Positions 36,911 to 48,892 are shown, counted from the stretch's first letter. The stretch: 64,000 bases of DNA from Clostridiales bacterium (GCA_004554165.1 SFNQ01000014.1:1-64000), one strand, 5' to 3'. Notes: generated by a model not told the origin, from the letters alone. Numbers and translations: made by a program.

Positions 36911-38242
36911 ATGGAGTATGTTACAAGAATTCTGAACGGTGTGGCGGAAAAGAATCCCGGCGAACCGGCCTTTTATCAGGCGGTTCACGAGGTGCTCTCC
37001 AGCATCGCGCCCGTACTGGAGCGGGATTCGCGCTACGAAAAATGGGGAATTCTGGAGCGCATGGTGGAGCCGGAGCGGCAGTTCATCTTCCGCGTACCCT
37101 GGGTGGACGATCAGAACCGCGTGCAGGTCAACCGGGGCTTTCGCGTGCAGTTCAACAACGCCATCGGCCCCTATAAGGGCGGCGTCCGGCTGCATCCCAG
37201 CGTCAATTTGGACATTATGAAGTTTCTCGGTTTTGAACAGTGCTTCAAAAACGCGCTCACGGGCCTGCCCATGGGCGGCGGAAAGGGCGGCTCCGACTTT
37301 GATCCCAAGGGCAAGTCCGACATGGAGATCATGCGCTTCTGCCAGAGCTTTATTACCACGCTCTACAAGTACATCGGGCCGCACCATGACGTCCCCGCAG
37401 GCGATATCGGCACCGGGGAGCGGGAGATCGGCTATATGTTCGGCCATTTCAAGCGCATCACCAGCCACTTTGACAACGTCCTCACCGGCAAGGGCCTGAC
37501 CTACGGCGGCTCCTATGTGCGCACCGAGGCCACGGGCTATGGTCTTGTATACCTTGTGGATCACATTTTGCAGACCAAAGGCCGTTCCATGGAGGGCATG
37601 ACCGTTACCGTGTCCGGCAGCGGCAACGTGGCCATCTTCGCCGTTGAAAAAGCGCAGCAGCTCGGCGGGAAGGTGGTCACCATGAGCGATTCCACGGGCT
37701 TTATCCACGACAGGGAGGGCGTTGATCTGGACGCGGTCAAGGAGATCAAGCTCAAAAACCATGCCCGCCTGTCCGAGTATACGAAATACCGTCCCAGAGC
37801 GGAGTACCATACCGGCCGCGGCGCATTCCTGGTCCCCTGCGACATGGCGCTGCCCTGCGCCACGCAGAACGAGCTGACCGAAGCCGAGGCAAAGGCGCTG
37901 GCAGACGGCGGCTGCCGCATCGTGGCCGAGGGCGCGAACATGCCCTGTACGCCGGGGGCGGTGGCCCTGTTCAACGCGCGCGGCGTACTCTTTGTCCCCG
38001 GCAAAGCGGCCAACGCGGGCGGCGTCGCCACCTCGGGCCTGGAGATGAGCCAGAACGCCATTCGCTACAACTGGGACTTTGAGAAGGTGGATCAGCGTCT
38101 ACAGCGCATCATGCAGAGCATCTACGACCAGATCTCCTCGGCGGCCGAGGAATACGGCATGCCGGACAACTACATGGCAGGCGCCAACATCGCCAGCTTT
38201 TTGAAAATCTCCGAGGCCATGCTGGCTCAGGGCGTGTGCTGA
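36911..38242 (+). CDS. gdhA: NADP-type glutamate dehydrogenase
   Basis: This 443-residue hexameric enzyme interconverts 2-oxoglutarate plus ammonia and glutamate. It shows RVQFNNAIGPYKGG, the catalytic lysine motif PMGGGKGGSDFDPKGK, HHDVPAGDIG, and the Rossmann stretch TVSGSGNVAIFAVEKA. Length and motifs match the GdhA (about 450 aa) class rather than the shorter RocG type. GGAGGAG lies 6 bases before the ATG at 36911. It appears monocistronic. Confidence 0.96.
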   Translation: MEYVTRILNGVAEKNPGEPAFYQAVHEVLSSIAPVLERDSRYEKWGILERMVEPERQFIFRVPWVDDQNRVQVNRGFRVQFNNAIGPYKGGVRLHPSVNLDIMKFLGFEQCFKNALTGLPMGGGKGGSDFDPKGKSDMEIMRFCQSFITTLYKYIGPHHDVPAGDIGTGEREIGYMFGHFKRITSHFDNVLTGKGLTYGGSYVRTEATGYGLVYLVDHILQTKGRSMEGMTVTVSGSGNVAIFAVEKAQQLGGKVVTMSDSTGFIHDREGVDLDAVKEIKLKNHARLSEYTKYRPRAEYHTGRGAFLVPCDMALPCATQNELTEAEAKALADGGCRIVAEGANMPCTPGAVALFNARGVLFVPGKAANAGGVATSGLEMSQNAIRYNWDFEKVDQRLQRIMQSIYDQISSAAEEYGMPDNYMAGANIASFLKISEAMLAQGVC

Positions 38243-38361
38243 GCCTGCGGAGCACCCCTTTCTTTCCCCCCTACGGAGCCGCCGGGAAGCAGGATTTGCC
38301 CCGGCGGTTCCTGCTGCCCGGCGCGCCGCTTTCCGGCGGAACGCTGTCGCGGACAAAACAT

Positions 38362-38400
38362 AAAAAAGAGAGGCTGGCATTCCCTCCGCCTCTCTCTTTT
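38362..38400. terminator. Bidirectional terminator between gdhA and the thioesterase gene
   Basis: GAGAGGC/GCCTCTC stem flanked by A6 on the left and TCTTTT on the right, so both converging genes can end here. Confidence 0.75.
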
Positions 38401-38458
38401 CATACCCAATACGTCACATGTCTGCAGCCCGCTCCACAGCTTTGTCCCTGCCTGCGCG

Positions 38459-38872
38459 CTAGCTCTCAAGGTGCGCGCCGCTGATGCTGACGGCGGCAAC
38501 CGCCGTACCGAGATCGTCCGTAATGCGGATCTCATAGAAGCAGGTATGCCTGCCGTCCTTGAGCAGACAGCTTTCTCCATAGAGCACGCGGCCCTTTGGC
38601 GCGCGAAGGTAGCTGACCTGCGCAACGCTGGTCACCGTTGTGGGCTGGCGGAAATTCGTCGCAACCGCGAACACAAAGTCCGCAAGCGTAAAAATCACGC
38701 CGCCCATGGCATGGCCGTAGGCGTTCCTGTGCCGCTCGTCCAGCTTCAGGCTGCACTTGGCGTAGCGCTCTCCCACGGCGTCGATCTCGATCCCCGTAAG
38801 CGCCACCGCATAGCGGTCCGCGGAAAAGATCCGCCTGGCTTCCTCCAGCGCGCTGCTGTCGCGAGCTTCCAT
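38459..38872 (-). CDS. PaaI-type hotdog thioesterase
   Basis: This 137-residue hotdog protein has the central helix pattern NAYGHAMGGVIFTLADF, where the His/Gly and Asp residues form the PaaI/4HBT active site, and a C-terminal VAAVSISG strand. It would hydrolyse acyl-CoA or aryl-CoA thioesters in the cytoplasm. It is the last gene of a three-gene minus-strand run with the GNAT and DUF4349 genes. Confidence 0.85.
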   Translation of the reverse strand: MEARDSSALEEARRIFSADRYAVALTGIEIDAVGERYAKCSLKLDERHRNAYGHAMGGVIFTLADFVFAVATNFRQPTTVTSVAQVSYLRAPKGRVLYGESCLLKDGRHTCFYEIRITDDLGTAVAAVSISGAHLES

Positions 38873-38886
38873 GGCGGCCTCCCCGC

Positions 38887-40011
38887 CTACAGCGTTTTGA
38901 CCCAGCAGCGGCGGCGCTTATGCTGCTCGGTTTCAAAAAATTTCCACTGGGACTGCACCTTGGTGTTCAACTCCAGCATGGGGCCTGTTTCCGCATAGCG
39001 GAAGCCTGCCGCCAGAACCTTCTTCAGCATCGTGTCCATGATGACGGAATTGACGCCCGAGCCCTGCAAATCCGGCCGCACCGCAATGAGCAGCATATCC
39101 ACGGTATCGTTTTTGCCCTTGAGCGCCCGGAGCAGCGGAATCCAGCCAAAGGGGAACATGCGCCCGCGGTTCTTCTGCTGCGCCCGCTCCAGCGAGGGAC
39201 AGCAGATGCCAAAGGCCACCATCTCGTTTTGCTCGTTGTAAACAAAGGAGGTGGTGCGGCGGTCCAGCATGGGCAAAAACTCGCTCACATACTTGTCCGT
39301 CTGCGCCTCGGTCATGGGTACGACGCCAAACAGGGCCTTGTAGGTTTCGTTCCAGAGATCGAACATCTCCCGCGCGAGCGCCTTGATGGGCTTGTCCAGC
39401 GAGCCGAGGTCGATCACCCGGAGCCGTTTGCGGCGCTGAACCGTTTCCGCAATGCGCGTCAGCCGCTCAACGGGCGCGTCCGGCAGCGTCAGGCGGCACT
39501 CGATCCAGTCCACCTCTTTTTCATATCCGCGCCGCTCCATCTGGCGGACGTAGTAGGGATAGTTGTAGTAGGTGATGAACAGGCTCAGCCGGTCAAAGCC
39601 CTCCACAAGCATGCCCTCGCGGTCCATGTCCGAAAATCCCAGCGGCCCGTGGGAGTGGGTGCAGCCCTTTTCTCTGCCCCAGGCCTCCACCGCGTCGAAC
39701 AGCGCGTCCACCACCTCGTCGTCGTCGATGAAGTCAATGTGCGTGATGGTCAGGTAGTTCCTGCCGAACTTCTCGTTGGCCCTGCGGTTGTGGATGCCCG
39801 CGATCCGGCCGACGATCTGCCCCTCGCGCAGCGCGAGGAAGCACCTGGCGTCCGAGTAGGCAAAGGCCGGGTTCTTGTCCCGGATCATATCGTCCACCTG
39901 GCTTGCCAGCATGTCCGGCACATAGTAGGGGTTGTTTCTGTAGAGTTGCAGCGGAAATTCCATAAAGCGCACGATGTCGCGCCGCTTCACCGCTTCCTGA
40001 ATTGTTACCAA
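38887..40011 (-). CDS. GNAT-fold acyltransferase-like protein
   Basis: This 374-residue protein has an N-terminal half resembling a GNAT fold (FLALREGQIVGRIAGIHN, then ITHIDFIDDDEVVDALF) and a second GNAT-like half (MLLIAVRPDLQGSGVNSVIM, where LQGSG is a degenerate acetyl-CoA loop). It ends FETEQHKRRRCWVKTL, as in the widespread large GNAT family often labelled only as hypothetical. Substrate is unknown. The start is a TTG with a poorly spaced GGGAG, so an ATG 16 codons later is possible. Confidence 0.7.
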   Translation of the reverse strand: MVTIQEAVKRRDIVRFMEFPLQLYRNNPYYVPDMLASQVDDMIRDKNPAFAYSDARCFLALREGQIVGRIAGIHNRRANEKFGRNYLTITHIDFIDDDEVVDALFDAVEAWGREKGCTHSHGPLGFSDMDREGMLVEGFDRLSLFITYYNYPYYVRQMERRGYEKEVDWIECRLTLPDAPVERLTRIAETVQRRKRLRVIDLGSLDKPIKALAREMFDLWNETYKALFGVVPMTEAQTDKYVSEFLPMLDRRTTSFVYNEQNEMVAFGICCPSLERAQQKNRGRMFPFGWIPLLRALKGKNDTVDMLLIAVRPDLQGSGVNSVIMDTMLKKVLAAGFRYAETGPMLELNTKVQSQWKFFETEQHKRRRCWVKTL

Positions 40012-40047
40012 AGCTCCCGTTCTCCCATCCCTGAAAATTCTTGCGCA

Positions 40048-41010
40048 CTACTGCTGGCGCGGCGGCTCTTTGCCCTCCCCCTTGCGGCGCTTTTTGCGGC
40101 TCCGCCGGACCAGAAGGACGATGCCGAGTACGATCGCCGCCACAACGATGCCGGGCAGCAGAACGTTGGCCAGCACAATGCCGATGGCGCCGATGCCGTT
40201 CAGCAGGAAGCGCCAGCCGTTCTGGAAGCCGTCGCTCATGCGGCGGCCGATATCCGACGCGCTCCAAAGCTCAATCAGCGTACCCTCGCCCGCAACAGCC
40301 GTCTTTTGAACGGCCTGCAGGGAGAGCTCCACGGTGGCGTAAGCGACCTGATGATCCCAAAGATTGATACGGCCCTGATAGCTCTCGATCTGTTCGCGCA
40401 CGGCAGCAAGCTGTTCGCGCACGAGCAGCATCTCCTCGATGGTGGTGCAGTTGCCCAGCAGCACAAGCAGCTGCTCCTCCTCGGCTCTGGCCGCGGAAAG
40501 GCGCGCAGCGATGTCGTAGTAGTCCATGGTGATCTCGTCGCTCTCGAGGCGGCAGCTGTCCGTTTTGCCCAGGCCGGACAGGCGCTCCATCAGCGTCTCC
40601 AGCTTTTCCGCAGGCACCTTGAGCGTCGCTGAGGCATAGCCGTCGCCGTCGCCGTTGGCGCTCTGATAGGAATCCGCCACATATCCGCCAAGCTGCGCGC
40701 AGGCCTCCTGCGCCGCCACAAGCGCGTCCGCCGGCGAATCCGCCGTGATGGTCAGATAGGCCGTGTAGATAATTTTCTGTCCATAGGGGCTTGCCTCCCC
40801 TGCGCCGGTGTTGTCCAAAGGCGCGGCCGCGGGGGCAGCCGTCCCCTTGTTGGACACGGTATCGGCCAGAAAATCGCCGTCGTAGCTCTCCATCGCCATC
40901 ATATCGGATGCGGCGGCGCTGTTTGAAACGGCGCTGACAGCCGCGGCGGCGCAGCCGTTCAGCAGCAATGCCAGAACCAGACCCAGTGCAATGAGGCTCG
41001 TTTTTTTCAT
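40048..41010 (-). CDS. DUF4349 lipoprotein
   Basis: This 320-residue protein has a lipoprotein signal (ALLLNGCAA), a DUF4349 domain with a long coiled coil (LSAARAEEEQLLVLLGNCTT, EEMLLVREQLAAVREQIE), a C-terminal membrane helix (LLPGIVVAAIVLGIVLLV) and a basic tail. So it is probably anchored at both ends. The function of the family is unknown. CGGAGG lies 5 bases before the ATG at 41010, and the open frame further upstream is not needed. Confidence 0.85.
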   Translation of the reverse strand: MKKTSLIALGLVLALLLNGCAAAAVSAVSNSAAASDMMAMESYDGDFLADTVSNKGTAAPAAAPLDNTGAGEASPYGQKIIYTAYLTITADSPADALVAAQEACAQLGGYVADSYQSANGDGDGYASATLKVPAEKLETLMERLSGLGKTDSCRLESDEITMDYYDIAARLSAARAEEEQLLVLLGNCTTIEEMLLVREQLAAVREQIESYQGRINLWDHQVAYATVELSLQAVQKTAVAGEGTLIELWSASDIGRRMSDGFQNGWRFLLNGIGAIGIVLANVLLPGIVVAAIVLGIVLLVRRSRKKRRKGEGKEPPRQQ

Positions 41011-41214
41011 ACATACCTCCGTTGTTGTGGCTGATGCAACTATATCATATTCTCTCGAAAAAGGGAAGATGGGTAGAATTTGCATCTCTTCATAAATACA
41101 TACCCGGCAGGCCCTCCGCAGGTTGCAAAAACCGCAAAAATTGCCTGTGTCCACCTTGCGCCGGATGCGGAAAGCCCGATGGCGGCGCCGGAGAATGTGG
41201 AAAGCCGGGGAACA

Positions 41215-41571
41215 GAATGTCAAGCCGAACCTGACAGAGGCGCAGTGCGTGCTTTTCCATCCGTTCCTTCCGGGACCAGAACGGGAACGAGAAGCAGTAC
41301 GTACAGGCGGAGGGCGACCGCGTAATCCGGAGAAACAACCCGGAGCGGGCAAAGGCGATGCTGAGCAGCGAGCAGGAGCGATACGAGAACAAAAAGAAAA
41401 CCCCGTCCGGCAAGGAAATTGTTCGGACGCTCGTCTCCGGAGTGCATCCGAAAGGACGCGACCCGAAACCTGGACGCTTTCGCGGGGAAGAACGGGCATG
41501 TGCGGACGCTGCTCACCGCCGGATATGAGAACAGGGCCGCGGCGGACAATCCGGTCCCCGCAGCCCTGTAA
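41215..41571 (+). pseudogene. Decayed gene of unknown family
   Basis: Coding-like sequence continues across three frames: PNLTEAQCVLFHPF, then RDQNGNEKQYVQAEGDR and PERAKAMLSSEQERYENKKK with GKEIVRTLVSG, then CIRKDATRNLDAFAGKNG and RTLLTAGYENRAAADNPV to a stop at 41569-41571. At least two frameshifts are needed and no start is convincing. I do not recognise the family. The adjoining 41060-41215 holds nothing I can support. Confidence 0.4.
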
Positions 41572-41586
41572 CAGCGTTTTGCCCCT

Positions 41587-43332
41587 TCAGGCCTCCTGCG
41601 CCTGCTGCTTTTCAATCTCCTCCCGCTCGAGCACGGTATAGGCGATCTTGCCCACCAGCGTCTTTGGCAGCGCGTCGCGAACCTCGATCTCGTAGGGCAT
41701 GGCGTACTTGGCGATGTTCTTTTTGCAGTGCTCAAAAAGCTCCTCCCTGAGCGCCGGGGTATCCTCCACATCGGGCATGAGCACCACAAAGGCCTTGACC
41801 TTCTGCATCTTATAGGAATCTGGCACGCCGATGACGCAGCTCATCTGCACCGCCTCGTGCGCGTCGATGATGTTCTCAAGCTGCGAGGGGTAGACGTTGT
41901 AGCCGCTTGTGATAATCATGCGCTTGATGCGCTGGCGGAAGTAGATAAAGCCGTCCTCGTCCATCCTGCCCAGATCGCCCGTATGCAGCCAGATGCAGCC
42001 GTCGTCATGGCGGCGGAGGGTGTTGGCCGTCTCCTCGGGCTGGCCCACGTATTCGGTCATGAGCGTGGGCCCGGTCAGGCAGATTTCGCCATCCTCGCCA
42101 TAGGGCATCTCGTCAATGGTGCCGGGCTTGACAATCTTGTAATAGGTGTCCGGGAAGGGCAGGCCGATGCTGCCCTCGCGGTACATGTCCACCGGGGTCA
42201 GGCAGGAGGCCGTGACGCACTCGGTGGTGCCGTAGCCCTCGCGCACGGTAACGTCTGCGCCGTGTTCGGCAAGGAATCGGTCAAACTTCTTTTTGAGCTC
42301 GATGGAGAGCGAATCCCCGCCAGAGAACACCCCCTTCAGGCAGGCCAGCGACACCCCCTTCATGTTGGGGTTGCGGGTAATGCCCTCAAAGAGCGTGGGT
42401 ACGCCCGCAATGTAGTTGGGCTGGGCCTTCCTGAGCAGATTGGCATAGCTCTCCACGGACACCCGGGGCACCAGAATGCTGTTGCCGCCTGCGACCATCA
42501 TGGTATGTATGCATACGCCGAGGCCAAAGCCGTGGAACACCGGCATGGCCGCCAGCATGCTCTGTCCCGGCGCAAAGGTGGTCGCCATGGCGATGGTTTG
42601 CAGGCCCAGCGCGTTGAAGTTCAGGTTGGAGAGCAGGATGCCCTTGGTCTTGCCCGTGGTGCCGCCGGAAAAGAGGATGGCGGCCGGATCGTTGGCGCTG
42701 CGCTTCACAATATATGCGCCGGCGTACACGTCGCCCTTTTGCAGGAACTCGCGCCAGGTTTCAGCGGGGGCTTCCAGCGGCGGGCAGGCGATCTTGCGGC
42801 CCTGGGTGAGCTTGTAGCCCAGCTTCATCAGCGGGGAGAGCGCGTCGCCAATGCTGGAGACGATGAGCTTTTTCACCGGCGCCTCCTTCAGCACCCTGGT
42901 GAATTTTTCATAGAATAGATCCAGCGTGACCGCGGCAATGGAGTCGGAATCCTTCAGGTAGAAGGCGATCTCGCCCTCGCTTGACAGCGGATGGATCATC
43001 ACCGCCACCGCGCCGATCAGGTTCAGGCCGTAAAAGCAGAGCACAGCCTGCGGGCAGTTGGGCATGCAGACGGTCACGCGGTCGTCCTTTTTGATGCCCG
43101 CCGCGGCGAACGCGCGGCCAACGCGGGTGATCTGCCGCAACATCTCCTGATAGCTGGTTTTCCTGCCCTGAAAGGTAAAAGCAGTATAATCCGGGTACTT
43201 ATCCGCAACCTCCGTAATGGCGTCCACCATGGAGCCGTCCGGATAGCTCAGATGCGCAGGAACCGTGCCGTAGTGGCTGAGCCAGGGGGCGGAAATTTCA
43301 TAGTCAAAGCGAAGCGCTTCAGAATTCGTCAT
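41587..43332 (-). CDS. Acyl-CoA synthetase (AMP-forming)
   Basis: This 581-residue ANL-superfamily ligase activates a fatty or carboxylic acid to acyl-CoA by way of an acyl-AMP. It has the ATP-loop AILFSGGTTGKTKG, the A5-type REGYGTTECV, WLHTGDLGRMDEDGFIY and the hinge RIKRMIITSGYNVYPSQLEN, ending with a catalytic Lys in LPKTLVGKIAY. It is translationally coupled to the E2-like gene upstream (14-bp overlap) with AAGGAGG. Chain length preference cannot be read. Confidence 0.9.
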   Translation of the reverse strand: MTNSEALRFDYEISAPWLSHYGTVPAHLSYPDGSMVDAITEVADKYPDYTAFTFQGRKTSYQEMLRQITRVGRAFAAAGIKKDDRVTVCMPNCPQAVLCFYGLNLIGAVAVMIHPLSSEGEIAFYLKDSDSIAAVTLDLFYEKFTRVLKEAPVKKLIVSSIGDALSPLMKLGYKLTQGRKIACPPLEAPAETWREFLQKGDVYAGAYIVKRSANDPAAILFSGGTTGKTKGILLSNLNFNALGLQTIAMATTFAPGQSMLAAMPVFHGFGLGVCIHTMMVAGGNSILVPRVSVESYANLLRKAQPNYIAGVPTLFEGITRNPNMKGVSLACLKGVFSGGDSLSIELKKKFDRFLAEHGADVTVREGYGTTECVTASCLTPVDMYREGSIGLPFPDTYYKIVKPGTIDEMPYGEDGEICLTGPTLMTEYVGQPEETANTLRRHDDGCIWLHTGDLGRMDEDGFIYFRQRIKRMIITSGYNVYPSQLENIIDAHEAVQMSCVIGVPDSYKMQKVKAFVVLMPDVEDTPALREELFEHCKKNIAKYAMPYEIEVRDALPKTLVGKIAYTVLEREEIEKQQAQEA

Positions 43333-44212
43333 GGATTTCCTCCTTTGCGGGTGTGTCCAGCAGCTCGGGATGCGTCAGAAGATGCTTGAGCAGGTGGACG
43401 GTCTTTGCGTAGTAATAGCCGTCGGCAATGCGCTCGTCCAGCGTAATGCCGATCTCGACGGCGGGCTTCATGGTCACGTTGCCCCCGTCGTCATAAAAGG
43501 GGTGCATATGCCGCTCGCCCACCACAACGAACACGGAGTTGGTGCCCCAGTTGGTCAGGTGGTGGTAGCCCGCGCGCAGCTTCAGCGAACCCAGGTTTGT
43601 GATAAACACGGTGCTGTTGTACGGGTCCTCCTCCACGAGAGAGCGCGGCATGCGCCCATGGTTGTCGAGCCAGGCCAGCAGGCGCATGAAGCAATGCACC
43701 AGAAAGCGCGGCATCTTTGTAATCAGGTCGATGGTGTTGGTGGTGTCGTCGGTTTTGTCGCGATGGCGCAGGTCGTAGACAAAGGCGCAGAGCTTGTCGT
43801 GCATCTCGTCCATACTGCTCTTTTCGCTCTCGGGATCGTACTTTAAAATGGCGATCGATTCTGCGCCCACATCGGAAAAGACCTTCTTTGCGATGAGGGA
43901 AAAGGAGATGTGGTTGCGCTGGTAGTAGCGGTCGCCCTTAATAAAGGAGTTCAGGCGCGGGCGCATGTCCACGGTGCGGCCCAGCGCCGCAAGGATTGCC
44001 TGAAACATGGTGTACCTGTGCTCCGGCGCATCCGCGTTTTTCCGCTCCAGGTAGGCCTCAAGCGCCGTCACGTCGATCAGCTCCTGAATGAAGGCCTCGT
44101 TGTCCGCCCGGTTCGGCAGCATGGGCGGCATGATGATATGCATGCCGTCAAGACCGGTAATCTGTGTTGCGTCAATGCGATCGCCCCATCGGCGACGCTT
44201 CTTTGCTTCCAT
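43319..44212 (-). CDS. CAT/E2-fold acyltransferase-like protein with altered catalytic motif
   Basis: This 297-residue protein has the fold of the 2-oxo-acid dehydrogenase E2 catalytic domain (SPD-type loop at NSTVFITNLGSL, HHLTNWGTNSVFVVVGE, then ITLDERIADGYYYAKTVH). No lipoyl or E3-binding domain is present. The E2/CAT catalytic HxxxDG is replaced by DERIADG, with Glu where His is expected. It overlaps the acyl-CoA ligase gene, so it may use that enzyme's acyl-CoA product. The activity is unknown. Confidence 0.75.
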   Translation of the reverse strand: MEAKKRRRWGDRIDATQITGLDGMHIIMPPMLPNRADNEAFIQELIDVTALEAYLERKNADAPEHRYTMFQAILAALGRTVDMRPRLNSFIKGDRYYQRNHISFSLIAKKVFSDVGAESIAILKYDPESEKSSMDEMHDKLCAFVYDLRHRDKTDDTTNTIDLITKMPRFLVHCFMRLLAWLDNHGRMPRSLVEEDPYNSTVFITNLGSLKLRAGYHHLTNWGTNSVFVVVGERHMHPFYDDGGNVTMKPAVEIGITLDERIADGYYYAKTVHLLKHLLTHPELLDTPAKEEIHDEF

Positions 44213-44250
44213 CGTTCATCCCACCCCATTATGAAAAGAATCAGTCCATT

Positions 44251-44282
44251 TGAATGAATCATAATATACAGGTTATTCATCA
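44251..44282. promoter_or_regulatory. AT-rich promoter region with FadR-like half-sites
   Basis: TGAATGA (44251-44257) and TTATTCA (44273-44279) form an imperfect, widely spaced dyad around a -10-like element for the minus-strand E2-like/acyl-CoA ligase genes. Bacillus FadR sites have TGAATGA and TCATTCA half-sites, but much closer together. Confidence 0.3.
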
Positions 44283-44431
44283 AAATGTCAAATTAACGTC
44301 ACAATTTATATTTTTTTCTGATATGGGCTTTGTCCGGGCGGCGGCGTGCCGGATGCTTTTGGCGAGTCGGCCGGGGGCCGTTTTTTCCGGCCCTGGAACG
44401 GGGGCAGTCCCAAAGCGCCGGCAGAGCGCAG

Positions 44432-44461
44432 CAGGGGGACGGCCCGTGCTCCGTCCCCCTG
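44432..44461 (-). terminator. Hairpin after the topoisomerase A gene
   Basis: CAGGGGGACGG/CCGTCCCCCTG, a perfect 11-bp stem with an 8-nt loop but without a T-run. The neighbouring 44340-44431 shows another GC hairpin around TTTTTT but no gene. Confidence 0.5.
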
Positions 44462-44501
44462 TGGTTCCCTTTCCCGTCTTGCCTGCCGGAGCGCGCGGCG
44501 G

Positions 44502-46910
<2,409 letters not shown>

Positions 46911-46924
46911 GGTTGTTCCTCCCT

Positions 46925-48892
46925 TCAGCGCTGCTGACGTTCCGCCATCTCTTCAAAGACGGACTGCCTGCGGTTGAAGTCGGCGTTTTCAAAGATGTAT
47001 TCCTTGCGGGACTGGACCTTGTCGCCCATGAGCACCGTGACCTTGTGCTCCACGTCCGCCGCGTCCTCAATGGTTACGCGCACCAGCGCCCGGTGCTCCG
47101 GGTTCATTGTCGTCTCCCAGAGCTGCTCCGGGTTCATTTCGCCCAGACCCTTGTAGCGCTGGATGGTATAGCCGCGGCCCAGCCGCTTTGTGGCGGCCTT
47201 GAGCTCCTGATCGTCGTAGCAGTAGATGTGCTGATCCCCCTTTGCCACGCGGTAGAGGGGGGACAGTCCGATGTAGACATGCCCGTCCATGATGAGCTCC
47301 TTCATATAGCGGTAAAAGAAGGTCAGCAGGATGGCCCGGATGTGCGCGCCGTCCTGATCCGCGTCGGAGAGGATGATCACCTTGTCGTACTTGAGCGAGA
47401 GCAGGTCGAAATCCTCGCCGATGCCGGTGCCCAGCGCGGTGATGATGGAGCGGAACTCATCGTTCTGAAGCACCTGATCCAGCCGCTTTTTCTCCACGTT
47501 CAGCGGTTTTCCGCGCAGCGGCAGGATGGCCTGAAAGCGCCGGTCGCGCCCCTGCTTGGCGCTGCCGCCCGCGCTGTCGCCCTCCACGAGGAAGAGCTCG
47601 TTGATGGCGGCGTTGCGGCCGGTGCAGCTGGAGAGCTTTCCCACCAGCGGCGCGTTCTCCAGCTTGTTCTTCTCGCGGGCGTTGGCCTTGGCCTTGCGCG
47701 CGGCCTCCCGCACCTTGGCGGACTTGACGGCCTTTTCGGCGATCCTGTTCACCGTTTCGGTGTTCTTCATGTCCTCCAGGAAGGGCGTCAGCTGTTCTGC
47801 AATCACCGCCTCCACCGCCGGCCGCGCCTCGGTGTTGCCCAGCTTTGTCTTGGTCTGCCCCTCAAACTGGATGCTGCGCATCTTGAGTGAGAGCACGGCG
47901 GTAATGCCCTCGCGGAAGTCCTCGCCAGCCAGCGGCGCGTCCTTCTCCTTCAGGATGCCCTGCCTGCGGCAGTAATCGTTCATCACCTTGGTGAAGGCGG
48001 CCTTAAAGCCCGTCTCATGCGTGCCGCCCTCGGTGGTGGGAATGTTGTTGACATAGGAAAAGATATTGTCCGCGTAGCCGTCGTTGTGCTGAAACGCCAG
48101 CTCCACCAGGATGTCGCCGCTCCTGCCCTGAATATGGATGGGCGGGGCGTAGAGGGCGGTCTTGTCCGCGTTCATGTAGGAAACAAAGTCGGAAATGCCG
48201 CCGTCATATTTGTATTCGACCGTGCGGCGCTCGCCCTGCTCGCGCTCGTCGGTAAAGGTCAGCCTAACGCCGCGGTTCAGGTAGGCCAGCTCCCGCAGGC
48301 GCTTTGCCACGGTTTCATAATGCATGGACACGGTCTCAAACACCCGCGCGTCCGGCAGGAAGGTCACCACCGTACCCTGCTTGCGCGTGCGCCCCGTCTC
48401 GGTCAGCGGGACCTTCGTCTTGCCGGAGACGATGCGGCCCGTCTCATCCGGCTCGGAGGCGAATTCAATGCGGTAGGCGCGGTTTTCGTAGTAAACCTCC
48501 ACGTTCAGCCACCGGGAAAGCGCGTTCACCACGGACGCGCCCACCCCGTGCAGGCCGCCGGAGTAGCCATAGGAATCATTGCCGAATTTGCCGCCCGCGT
48601 GGAGCTGCGTAAACACCACCTCCACGCCAGAGACATGCAGCTTTTCATGGATGCCCACCGGAATGCCCCGGCCGTTGTCCGCCACGGTAACGGAATTGTC
48701 CCTGTGGATGCACACGCTGATCTCGTTGGCATAGCCGTTGGCCGCCTCGTCGATGGCGTTATCCACGATCTCCCAGAGCAGATGGTGCAGACCGCGCTGC
48801 CCGGTGGAACCGATGTACATGCCCGGCCGCATGCGCACCGCGTCCAGGCCCTCCATCACCTTAATGCTGGAAACGTTATACTCCTGCGCCAT
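46925..48892 (-). CDS. Type IIA topoisomerase subunit B (GyrB/ParE)
   Basis: This 655-residue ATPase subunit has a GHKL fold (EIVDNAIDEAANGYA, ADNGRGIPVGIH, YSGGLHGVGASVVNALS) and a TOPRIM domain (FLVEGDSAGGSAKQGRDR, PLRGKPLNVEK, ILSDADQDGAHI). The tail IQRYKGLGEMNPEQLWETTM is shared by GyrB and ParE. It is cotranscribed with the A subunit, and no recF or dnaN is nearby, which slightly favours ParE. The ATG at 48892 fits the family start (MAQEYNVSSIKVMEGL). Confidence 0.92.
   Translation of the reverse strand: MAQEYNVSSIKVMEGLDAVRMRPGMYIGSTGQRGLHHLLWEIVDNAIDEAANGYANEISVCIHRDNSVTVADNGRGIPVGIHEKLHVSGVEVVFTQLHAGGKFGNDSYGYSGGLHGVGASVVNALSRWLNVEVYYENRAYRIEFASEPDETGRIVSGKTKVPLTETGRTRKQGTVVTFLPDARVFETVSMHYETVAKRLRELAYLNRGVRLTFTDEREQGERRTVEYKYDGGISDFVSYMNADKTALYAPPIHIQGRSGDILVELAFQHNDGYADNIFSYVNNIPTTEGGTHETGFKAAFTKVMNDYCRRQGILKEKDAPLAGEDFREGITAVLSLKMRSIQFEGQTKTKLGNTEARPAVEAVIAEQLTPFLEDMKNTETVNRIAEKAVKSAKVREAARKAKANAREKNKLENAPLVGKLSSCTGRNAAINELFLVEGDSAGGSAKQGRDRRFQAILPLRGKPLNVEKKRLDQVLQNDEFRSIITALGTGIGEDFDLLSLKYDKVIILSDADQDGAHIRAILLTFFYRYMKELIMDGHVYIGLSPLYRVAKGDQHIYCYDDQELKAATKRLGRGYTIQRYKGLGEMNPEQLWETTMNPEHRALVRVTIEDAADVEHKVTVLMGDKVQSRKEYIFENADFNRRQSVFEEMAERQQR

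Noticed and set aside
41090..41200. Cys-rich reading (CLCPPCAGCG) suggesting a zinc finger.
   Set aside because: No start or ribosome site, short, and adjacent to frameshifted remnants; probably chance.
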